Source: Gemmatimonadota bacterium
GTDB taxonomy: Bacteria; Gemmatimonadota; Gemmatimonadetes; Longimicrobiales; RSA9
Direction: 5' to 3'
DNA length: 5,705 bases
NCBI GenBank assembly: GCA_019689775.1
Contig: JADGGV010000286.1
Location: forward strand, 1 to 5,705
Position 1 is the first letter of the stretch. Each line of letters begins with the position of its first letter. The notes beneath the pieces are model-generated. The model saw nothing but the letters and a program-made list of their open reading frames with translations, did no database searches and was not told the origin of the DNA. Made by a program: the position numbers and the translations under genes. Shown piece after piece: positions 1-5,705 of the stretch.

Positions 1-34
1 GCGCCCGGCCGCGCGGCCGTCGGCCGGCCGGGCG
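1..34. other. GC-only left edge, no separate feature
   Basis: These bases are almost entirely G and C and contain short palindromes such as GGCCGCGCGGCC at 7-18. In the frame of the first gene they read as more Ala/Arg/Pro/Gly codons without a stop, so they may be the continuation of that gene's disordered N-terminus. I see no promoter or ribosome binding site. Confidence 0.4.
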
Positions 35-631
35 GTGAGGAAGCCCGCGCGGGCGACGCCGGCGGGCGCGCGTTCCACGGCGCGGTCGGCCGGGCGCCCC
101 GGCGCCGGCGCCAGCCGGCGGGCCGCGGCGCCGCAGCGGAGCGCCGCCCGCTCCGCCGATCCGCCGGCGGCGCAGCTCACCGAGCTGGAGCTGGCGCTCC
201 GCGCCAGCCGCATCCGCGCGGAGCGCTTCGACGATCCGCTCGGCGCGATCGAGCGGCTCTGGTGGACGGAGGAGCGGGCCAAGGCGTTGCTCCAGCGCTA
301 CCCGGATTCGCCGCGCCTGAAGGAGGCCATCGTCCTGGCGCGGACGTATCGGAGCCGCCTGCCACCGACGCCGCCGCCGCCCACGCTGCGCGAGCTGCGC
401 GACGCGACGCTGGCCGCCGCGTTCCTGCTGCGCCGGGGCGACCGGGACCTCGCGCGCGAGCGCGCCGCCTGGGCGGCCGCCTGCGCCGACCACCTCGCCC
501 GCCGCTACCTGGAGACGGACGACCTGCGTTGGTGGCGCGAGCGCGCGCACTCGCTGCTCGACCGCGCCGGGCCGGCCGGCTCGCGCGCCACCGGCGTGCG
601 CCTCGACGGCGACAAACGCCCATGCATGTGA
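35..631 (+). CDS. Hypothetical helical Arg/Ala-rich protein, start uncertain
   Basis: I do not recognise this protein. From the GTG at 35 it is 198 residues and ends in TGA at 629-631. Residues 1-46 are low-complexity Ala/Arg/Pro/Ser, with no signal peptide or membrane segment, and are probably disordered. Residues 47-109 and 118-178 are predicted by eye to be helical, separated by a proline run (110-116). The two helical parts share a motif: W76-W77 followed by E-R-A-x-x-L-L-x-R, and W166-W167 followed by E-R-A-x-x-L-L-x-R. This hints at an internal duplication of a TPR-like or other all-alpha hairpin. No catalytic motif is visible. The frame is open back to base 2 and there is no convincing Shine-Dalgarno before GTG 35, so the real start may lie left of the window. 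There is no other in-frame ATG or GTG before the extreme C-terminus. The gene ends 15 nt before the exported Ig-like protein gene on the same strand, so co-transcription is likely. The helical core makes coding likely, and the frame is preferred over its antisense shadows. Confidence 0.6.
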   Translation: MRKPARATPAGARSTARSAGRPGAGASRRAAAPQRSAARSADPPAAQLTELELALRASRIRAERFDDPLGAIERLWWTEERAKALLQRYPDSPRLKEAIVLARTYRSRLPPTPPPPTLRELRDATLAAAFLLRRGDRDLARERAAWAAACADHLARRYLETDDLRWWRERAHSLLDRAGPAGSRATGVRLDGDKRPCM

Positions 632-636
632 CGGCC

Positions 637-641
637 GGAGG
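637..641 (+). promoter_or_regulatory. Shine-Dalgarno GGAGG for the Ig-like protein gene
   Basis: GGAGG lies 5 nt before the ATG at 647, ideal spacing for anti-Shine-Dalgarno pairing. It sits in the 15-nt gap between the upstream stop (629-631) and this start. It fixes the ATG at 647 as the start and supports translation from a shared message with the upstream gene. Confidence 0.75.
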
Positions 642-646
642 CGACC

Positions 647-2098
647 ATGCGAAGCCCATCCCGCCGCTCGCTGGCATGCCTGCTCCTGCTCGGGGCCGCG
701 ACGTGGACGGCGCCGGCCGCCGCGCAGAGCGGCAGCGGCCCCAAGCCGCTCCAACCGACGGACATCGCCGAGCTGATCGTGGCCGGCTACGGCCCCGAGG
801 CGTTCTGGTCGAACTTCCAGCAGTTGCCCCGCGCCTTCCCCGTGAACGACTCGTCGATCGCGCTGATCCGCCGGCTCGTGCGGAAGCAAGGCGGCCGCTG
901 GCCCGCCGACTCGATCGGGATGGTGCGCGTGCTCGCGCGGCTGCGCCCCGCGGTCCCGCGGCGCACGATCGCGGCGAAGAGCGCTCCGGCCGTCTCGACG
1001 CGCGGGTTGCCGTCGCAGCCGGGCGAGGTGGCGGCCGTCGTGTTCCGACGGGACAGCGTCACGCTCGACGCGTTGGGCGCGTCGGCGCGCCTCACCGCGG
1101 AGGTGCGCGACCGCTTCGATCGCCCGATCCCCGGGCTGCGGCCGGAGTGGCGCTCGACGGACCCGGCCGTGGCGAGCGTGGACGGGGACGGCGTCGTGCG
1201 CGCCGAATCGCCGGGCGAGGCGCTGGTGGTGGCGGAGGTGGCGGGGCACGCGGACACGGCGATCGCCGTCGTGCGTCAGGTCCCGGCGACGATCTCGCTC
1301 GACGAATCGGACGTGACGCTCGCCGCCGGCGGGCACACGCGGCGGGTCACGGCCGCCGTCGCCGACGCGAACGGCTACGCCATCGACGGCGCGCGCGTCG
1401 CCTGGGCGTCGAGCGACCCGGAGAGCGTCGCCGTCGACTCGACGGGGGAGCTGCGCGCGGTCGGGCCCGGTGAGGCGGAGATCCGGGTGCGGAGCGGGGA
1501 GGTCGAGGCGTCGCTGCGCGCGAGCGTGCCGCGCTACAACGTCCTGGTCGCCGTGGCGGACGGGTACGAGGCGACGCTCGTGAGCAACGACCTCCCGGCG
1601 TCCCCTCGACCGGACATGACGGCGCCGGTCCGCGTGTTCCGGCTGAGCTGCGCGCGCTGTCAGCGCTTCAACGTCCGCCTCGACCCGTTCCGCGTCGGCT
1701 GGGCCGCCGGGCGCTACTGCCGGCGCGGCCGGGTCGGGCCCGTGCCGATCGCGGTGCGGGGGCGGAGCGGGCCGGCGGTCGTGGTGCGCGCGTGCTGCCC
1801 GGAGGACGCGCCGTGCGCGGCGTGGGCCCACGAGGAGGGCGGCTGGAGCGCGGGCACGGCGCACTTCCTGGTGGCGGTGCGCGCGGACGGCTCCGTGACG
1901 TCGACGGTCGAGGAGTACCTCGAGGTCTGCCCCGAGGAGCGCGACCGCCTGGAGGGCGCCATCGACTACCCGCCGCGCGTGCTCGACGAGCTGAGCTGGC
2001 CGGGCCTCGACGCCGACGACCTCACGTCGGACCCGCCGGGCTCCGCGGCGCGCCCGCCCGCGTCGGACAGGCGCCGATCTCGTCCCAGTAGTCCCTGA
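647..2098 (+). CDS. Exported protein: two bacterial Ig-like (Big_2) domains and a Cys-rich C-terminal module
   Basis: This is a 483-residue predicted secreted or periplasmic protein. Residues 1-26 form a Sec signal peptide: basic n-region with R2, R6 and R7, hydrophobic core CLLLLGAA at 11-18, and probable signal peptidase I cleavage at AAA-QS, 26/27. C11 comes before the hydrophobic core, so it is not a lipobox. Residues 35-100 form an unassigned, probably helical module. Two Big_2-type Ig-like domains follow, at about 132-209 and 214-294. Each has a conserved Trp (W168, W253), an SDP/TDP turn, a VDGDG or VDSTG strand-turn and a PGEA hairpin. Such domains are beta-sandwiches, usually in adhesion, surface display or spacer roles. 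Residues 325-440 are unassigned, with cysteines at 335, 338, 358, 383, 384, 390 and 428; C335-A-R-C338 is a CxxC pair. An odd number of mature cysteines means at least one is unpaired or intermolecular. The tail (about 459-483) is disordered and overlaps the convergent minus-strand gene by 77 bp. The start is set by ATG 647 with GGAGG upstream. Function is unknown; surface structure or protein-protein contact is the best inference. The Ig-like assignment is firm, the rest is not. Confidence 0.87.
   Translation: MRSPSRRSLACLLLLGAATWTAPAAAQSGSGPKPLQPTDIAELIVAGYGPEAFWSNFQQLPRAFPVNDSSIALIRRLVRKQGGRWPADSIGMVRVLARLRPAVPRRTIAAKSAPAVSTRGLPSQPGEVAAVVFRRDSVTLDALGASARLTAEVRDRFDRPIPGLRPEWRSTDPAVASVDGDGVVRAESPGEALVVAEVAGHADTAIAVVRQVPATISLDESDVTLAAGGHTRRVTAAVADANGYAIDGARVAWASSDPESVAVDSTGELRAVGPGEAEIRVRSGEVEASLRASVPRYNVLVAVADGYEATLVSNDLPASPRPDMTAPVRVFRLSCARCQRFNVRLDPFRVGWAAGRYCRRGRVGPVPIAVRGRSGPAVVVRACCPEDAPCAAWAHEEGGWSAGTAHFLVAVRADGSVTSTVEEYLEVCPEERDRLEGAIDYPPRVLDELSWPGLDADDLTSDPPGSAARPPASDRRRSRPSSP
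1040..1528 (+). repeat. Tandem Ig-like (Big_2) domain-coding repeat, two copies
   Basis: Two adjacent segments, about 1040-1273 and 1286-1528, encode homologous Ig-like domains of roughly 80 residues. They share the order: hydrophobic strand, E/A-V-x-D-x, W-x-S-(T/S)-D-P, V-D-x-x-G-x-x-R-A, then P-G-E-A. The similarity is at protein level; the DNA copies have diverged, so this is an old domain duplication and not a recent tandem repeat. Confidence 0.6.
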
Positions 2099-5000
2099 GC
2101 GCGGGGCCGACGCCCCGCTCCATGTAGTCGACGTGCGGCCGCCCCGCCGGGCTGCGGCCGGCGAAGCGGAAGTAGACGATCCCGACGACGCCGCAGTCGA
2201 GCGCCGCCTCCGAGGCGCTCCGCCCCACGGCGAAGAGCATCCCGCGCAGGTGCAGGTCCCAGGCCGGCTCGTTCAGCGTGCCCGTCTTCGCGTACAGGCG
2301 GCCGGGCACGCCGAGCGCGCGCCAGGCCGCCGCCAGCCCGGCGGCCGTCCCCGTCTCCGGGACGTCCGCCAGCGCCTCGCGCAGCGTGGGGTACCACGGC
2401 TGCGCGGCGAACGGCAGCGGCGCTGGCGCCTCGCGTCGGGGCGACGTCGTCAGCCGCAACGCCGTGCGCCGGCTCGTGGCGATGCGCGCGAACGACTGCA
2501 CCAGGTCGATCGGCGTCCAGGTGTTGACCCAGGCGCCGAACGCGTACCGCGCCAGCAGATCGTGCGGCGTGTCCAGCTCGTCCGGGTCGACCAGTGATGG
2601 GCTCGAGCGCGTCGGGCGCAGCTCGCGCGGCACGATGTCGACCGGGATCGTGTCGCCGCCGGCGAAGGAGAGCCCGCGCCAGATCGCGCTCGTGCGCCGC
2701 TCGTCCGTCTGCGCGCGCACGTCCGCGGTCACCGAGAAGAGCGTGTCGAGCGCGGCGGCGACGTCGCCGCCGGCGAGCGTCGGGTACGGCACGCGCGTCG
2801 TGCCCGGCAGGAAGCGGAGCGCCGGCATGCGGTCGCGCTCGACGACGCCGTCGAGCTGGAACGGCCGGGCCGGGCCCACGCGCGGGACCAGCCGCAGGCG
2901 GCCGCTCGCGGAGTCCGCGTCCGCGAGCCCCGCCAGCAGCAGCGCCGCCGCGTACTCGTTGACGGAGCAGCGGATGAAGTAGCGCAGATCGATCCAGCCG
3001 CCGGGCGGGCCATCGCCGCAGGGCGTGCTCTCGAACGGGCGGCGGAACGCCGGTAGCCCGAGCACCGAGCGCACCGACCGGCCGGGCGACGCCGCGATGC
3101 GCAGCGTCGCCAGCTCGGGGCGCGCCGACAGCACCGCGGCGGCCAGGATCGGCTTGACCATCGAGCCGGGAGCCTGGCGCTCGAACAGCTCGCTCCGCCC
3201 CGGGAAGCGGGCCTGGTCGTTCCCGGCCTTCCCGCGCGCTTCCGCCATGGCGACAATCTCGCCCGTGACGGCGTCGGCGAGGAGCACCAGGGCGTAGCGC
3301 GCGTCAGGGAGCGAGTCGACCCGCGCGCGGAGCGAGCGCGCGAGCGTGGCGCTCAGCTCCGCGTGCGGCGCGAGCACGATCGGCCGCCGGGTCTGGCCGT
3401 CGACCGGCAGCTCGAAGCGGCCGAGCACGGAGAGCGCGTCGAGCGCCGGGTGCGGCACCGGCACGCGTCGCCTCATGCCGTTCTCCCACTGCCACGTCGA
3501 GAGCACGCCGACCTGCTGGAGCGAGAGCACCAGCGGCTCCGGCAGCGGCTCGATCGAGAAGATCGAGCCGTCGGCCACGTCGCGTGCTTCGCCCGGCGCC
3601 AGGCGCCGCCCATCCACGCGCACGCCCCCGTAGCCGCCGATCGCCGAGCGCGCGCGCAGCGAGTCCTTCAGCACGATGCGGAGCTGCGGGCGCGCGAACG
3701 CCGCGCGGCAGCGCACCTCGACGACGCGCGCCGGCCCGGGCGCCGGCTCGAACGCACACGGCACCCGCCCGCCGCGCACGCGCAACGGCCGCCGCCACGA
3801 GCGGTCGAGCGGGATCGATGGATCGGAGAGGCCGACGAGCTGGAGGCTGCGCCGGTGGTCGCGCGTGAGGACGTCGCCCTCCCAGCGCTGCTCGACGGCC
3901 GGCACGCGCAGGTTCCAGGATGCCGCGGCCGCGCTCACGCGCCAGAGCGTGTCCGCCGGCAGCCGCATGGTGCGGAGCACGGACGGGTTCAGCTCCGCGG
4001 TCGCGGCGAACAGCTCGGGGTGGCGCCGCCCCAGCTCGGCGCGGCGGCGCTGGAAGCGGTTGTAGAGGTCGACCTGGTCGTGTAGGAACGTGCCCTCCTC
4101 GAGGCCGGGGAAGAGGAGCGTGTCGGCGACGATGGCGAGCGTGTCGAACGTCGCGACCACGCCCCGCGCGAGCCGCACCGTGTCGCGGCGCACGGCGAGG
4201 AGCGGCTCCGGCCCGGCCAGCGTGAGCGCCAGCTCGTCCACGAAGTCGTCGTAGTGCAGGCCGCGCGCGGCGGCATCACCGTAGACGCGCTGGTTCTCGC
4301 GCACGGCGGCGGCGGTCCAGAGCAGCGGCAGGGCGACGAGGAGGCCGAGCACGGCGGCGACGGCGCCGAGGAGCGGGCGGTGCGGCTTCAGGTCGAGCGA
4401 GGCGGCGGGCTCGTCGTCGCGCGGGCGGACGAGCGCCAGGATCATGACCGCGCCGAGCGCGACGAAGAGCGTGTCGTCCGCCCAACTGTTCAGCCCGAGC
4501 ATCGGCATGTTCTGCCCGGTCAGCGGGACGGGCCCGAGGTTCGAGAGCGCGACGTAGGCGGCGGGGAAGGCGAGCCAGGCGCAGCCGCCGACGACGGCGG
4601 CGAGCGTCGTCGCCGGCGGTAGACGCTTCTCGTGGCGGATCCGGCGCAGCAGCCAGGCGGCCGCGACCGCGGCGGGCGCGGCGTACATCAGCAGGATCAG
4701 CCAGCCGCCGACCGCGCCGTGCTCGGAGAGGACGAAGACGGCGAACGTGTTCTCCGCATCGGACGTCGCCTTCGGCACGCCGCGGCCGATCGTCATGGTG
4801 CGGCCGATGCCATTGCCGATCAGCCCGCCGGACGCGGCGTACATGCGCGCGCCCCACACCTGCTCGCGCGAGGCCTGCGCCTCGAGCTGCATGCGGTTGC
4901 GGCCGCTGAAGACCATGGCGCGCTCGAGGAGCGTCGGGTCGCGCGCCGCGATGCCGCGCACGATCGCGCGGCTGAGCGGCTTGCCGCTCTGCGGGTTCGA

Positions 5001-5705
5001 GCGGAGCAGGCGCACGAAGCCGTTGCCGACGGTCGCGAATGCATCGGCGCGCTCGCGCGGGGTGCCGGCGTGCTCCGCGGCGCGGATGTCGGGCCAGAGC
5101 ACGGAGCCGAGCGCGGCGACGACGAGCGCGACCGTCGCCGCGGCGACGAGCACGTGGCGCGCGCGGAACGTGCGCAGCCCGGTCGCCAGGAGCGCGGTGG
5201 CGAGCAGCGGGAAGAAGAAGACGAGGCCGAGCCCGAAGTCGAAGAACGCGAGCACGCCGAGGCCGACGAGCGGGAGCGCGATCGGCAGGTAGAGCGTGGA
5301 GACGGTGTGCAGCAGGCGCTTCGCGACGGGCGTGTTCGGCGGCGGCTCGGGCGCCGCCGCGGCCGCGCTGCCGCCGCGCCGCCCGAGCAGGAGCACGAGG
5401 AAGACGAGGCCGAAGGTGACGGTCGGGCCCGCCGTCGCCGCGAGGAAGAACATGACGACGGCGGCGGCGGCGAGCAGCGCCACCGCCGCGCCGAGGACCC
5501 AGAGGCGGGGCCGCGCGCGCGCGACCTCGACGAGCCGCCCCTCCGCCAGCACCGCGAGCGGAAGCGCAAGGACGATGATCCACCACCCGACCTGGCTGCT
5601 CGCGATCATCCCGGCGGCCAGCACGATGGCGGCGAGCAGCCTTCGGAGCGCTTCGGGGCCGCCACTGCGCGCGGCGAGCGTGTCGAGCGGGTGGCGGGCG
5701 ACGGG
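2022..5705 (-). CDS. SEDS (FtsW/RodA-like) glycosyltransferase fused to a class B penicillin-binding protein; 5' end beyond window
   Basis: Numbering is from the in-frame GTG at 5624-5622 (1200 residues to TGA at 2024-2022). The frame stays open upstream to the window edge, so the true start is probably outside. Residues 1-400 are a polytopic SEDS-like domain. Key matches are D129-F-G-L-G-L (the D-L-G-T-A segment of RodA/FtsW), SGGLIGNGIG at 265-274, V-P-K-A-T-S-D289 with TFAVF and S-E-H-G after it (the catalytic-loop/TM8 region), and PLTGQNMP at 367-374. SEDS proteins polymerise glycan strands from lipid II. Helix at about 416-437 looks like the anchor of the PBP half. Residues 440-750 are an unusual extracytoplasmic region where a bPBP pedestal would be. 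The transpeptidase domain follows at about 750-1170: LLADAVTGEIVAMAEA at 781-796, nucleophile S821-M-V-K824, S887-V-N889, T1037-P with a helical segment after it, and K1113-T-G-T. It should crosslink peptidoglycan and bind beta-lactams. Whether it serves division or elongation cannot be told. The last 25 residues overlap the convergent gene. The domain calls are secure; the exact N-terminus is not. Confidence 0.9.
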   Translation of the reverse strand, partial: PVARHPLDTLAARSGGPEALRRLLAAIVLAAGMIASSQVGWWIIVLALPLAVLAEGRLVEVARARPRLWVLGAAVALLAAAAVVMFFLAATAGPTVTFGLVFLVLLLGRRGGSAAAAAPEPPPNTPVAKRLLHTVSTLYLPIALPLVGLGVLAFFDFGLGLVFFFPLLATALLATGLRTFRARHVLVAAATVALVVAALGSVLWPDIRAAEHAGTPRERADAFATVGNGFVRLLRSNPQSGKPLSRAIVRGIAARDPTLLERAMVFSGRNRMQLEAQASREQVWGARMYAASGGLIGNGIGRTMTIGRGVPKATSDAENTFAVFVLSEHGAVGGWLILLMYAAPAAVAAAWLLRRIRHEKRLPPATTLAAVVGGCAWLAFPAAYVALSNLGPVPLTGQNMPMLGLNSWADDTLFVALGAVMILALVRPRDDEPAASLDLKPHRPLLGAVAAVLGLLVALPLLWTAAAVRENQRVYGDAAARGLHYDDFVDELALTLAGPEPLLAVRRDTVRLARGVVATFDTLAIVADTLLFPGLEEGTFLHDQVDLYNRFQRRRAELGRRHPELFAATAELNPSVLRTMRLPADTLWRVSAAAASWNLRVPAVEQRWEGDVLTRDHRRSLQLVGLSDPSIPLDRSWRRPLRVRGGRVPCAFEPAPGPARVVEVRCRAAFARPQLRIVLKDSLRARSAIGGYGGVRVDGRRLAPGEARDVADGSIFSIEPLPEPLVLSLQQVGVLSTWQWENGMRRRVPVPHPALDALSVLGRFELPVDGQTRRPIVLAPHAELSATLARSLRARVDSLPDARYALVLLADAVTGEIVAMAEARGKAGNDQARFPGRSELFERQAPGSMVKPILAAAVLSARPELATLRIAASPGRSVRSVLGLPAFRRPFESTPCGDGPPGGWIDLRYFIRCSVNEYAAALLLAGLADADSASGRLRLVPRVGPARPFQLDGVVERDRMPALRFLPGTTRVPYPTLAGGDVAAALDTLFSVTADVRAQTDERRTSAIWRGLSFAGGDTIPVDIVPRELRPTRSSPSLVDPDELDTPHDLLARYAFGAWVNTWTPIDLVQSFARIATSRRTALRLTTSPRREAPAPLPFAAQPWYPTLREALADVPETGTAAGLAAAWRALGVPGRLYAKTGTLNEPAWDLHLRGMLFAVGRSASEAALDCGVVGIVYFRFAGRSPAGRPHVDYMERGVGPALRDYWDEIGACPTRAGAPRSPAGPT
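2101..2118 (+). terminator. GC-only hairpin after the Ig-like gene, possible terminator without U-tract
   Basis: GCGGGGC (2101-2107) and GCCCCGC (2112-2118) form a perfect 7-bp stem with a CGAC loop, beginning 2 nt after the TGA of the plus-strand gene. No T-run follows, and the element lies inside the coding end of the minus-strand gene. The position fits a terminator or 3'-end stabiliser, but GC-rich inverted repeats of this length also arise by chance here. Confidence 0.3.
3546..3570 (-). repeat. Perfect 10-bp inverted repeat inside the SEDS-PBP gene
   Basis: CGGCTCGATC (3546-3555) and GATCGAGCCG (3561-3570) are exact reverse complements separated by 5 nt (GAGAA on plus, TTCTC on minus). 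In the minus-strand message this would be a stable stem-loop coding for residues around G686-S-I-F-S-I-E-P693. It lies in the linker region between the SEDS and transpeptidase domains. It may be a message structure or a coincidence of the S-I/S-I-E coding repeat. Confidence 0.45.

Noticed and set aside
7..31. GGCCGCGCGGCC and GGCCGGCC palindromes at the left edge
   Set aside because: Short G/C-only palindromes are expected often by chance in sequence of this composition and they lie in a possible extension of the first gene.
621..628. CATGCATG palindrome at the end of the first gene
   Set aside because: Eight bases, inside codons near the stop; no partner site or spacing suggests an operator.
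665..682. Possible lipoprotein Cys (C11) in the exported protein
   Set aside because: The cysteine precedes the hydrophobic core of the signal peptide, so it cannot be a lipobox cysteine; the AAA-Q signal peptidase I site fits better.
262..1473. Long plus-strand frame of 403 codons across the first two genes
   Set aside because: The translation is almost only Arg, Ala, Gly and Pro, typical of a shifted frame in GC-rich DNA. It crosses the stop/start junction of two better-supported genes and has no domain.
2278..2982. 234-codon plus-strand frame opposite the transpeptidase domain
   Set aside because: The opposite strand carries intact SxN and KTG motifs in this stretch; the Ser/Arg/Ala-rich plus translation shows no motif.
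3363..4085. 240-codon plus-strand frame antisense to the central region of the fusion
   Set aside because: Composition is typical of an antisense shadow (Arg, His, Ala, Glu), there is no ribosome binding site, and the minus frame has clear domain continuity on both sides.
4276..5586. 436-codon minus-strand frame overlapping the SEDS-coding region
   Set aside because: Arg/Ala/His-rich translation with no membrane segments; it is an out-of-frame shadow of the polytopic SEDS domain.

Overview
The window is very GC-rich, with strongly GC-biased third codon positions. That bias opens long shadow reading frames in most frames. It holds three genes I can support: two on the plus strand, in probable operon order, and one very large gene on the minus strand that converges on them. 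The tandem Big_2-type Ig-like domains with W-x-S-(S/T)-D-P and V-D-x-x-G signatures, the Ala/Arg/Pro-rich codon style and the unusual cell-wall fusion suggest Gemmatimonadota or another high-GC, deep-branching environmental lineage. This is an inference: there is no rRNA or marker gene to anchor it, and Myxococcota or an actinobacterial relative cannot be excluded.

Left part (1-631): a small, helical, Arg/Ala-rich protein of unknown function. Its reading frame is open to the left edge, so the start is uncertain. After a 15-nt gap with a clear GGAGG Shine-Dalgarno comes 647-2098, an exported protein. It has a signal peptide, an unknown helical N-terminal module, two tandem bacterial Ig-like domains and a C-terminal module with seven cysteines.

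Right part (2022-5705, minus strand): one polypeptide of at least 1200 residues joins a SEDS (FtsW/RodA-like) polytopic membrane domain to a class B penicillin-binding protein module. The order is SEDS, an extra membrane helix, a long non-canonical extracytoplasmic region that includes a possible FHA-like fold, then a transpeptidase domain with intact SxxK, SxN and KTG motifs. In most bacteria the SEDS glycosyltransferase and its cognate bPBP are separate proteins; here both activities would be fixed at 1:1. The frame runs open to the right edge, and the count of membrane helices also suggests the true N-terminus lies outside the window.

The exported Ig-like gene and the cell-wall synthase gene are tail-to-tail and overlap by 77 bp, so there is no intergenic space between them. 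A GC-rich hairpin just after the stop of the Ig-like gene, inside the 3' end of the opposing gene, is the only terminator-like element. I see no tRNA, rRNA, CRISPR array, insertion sequence or attachment site. The 34 bases before the first start codon are the only stretch not assigned to a gene or a short spacer.
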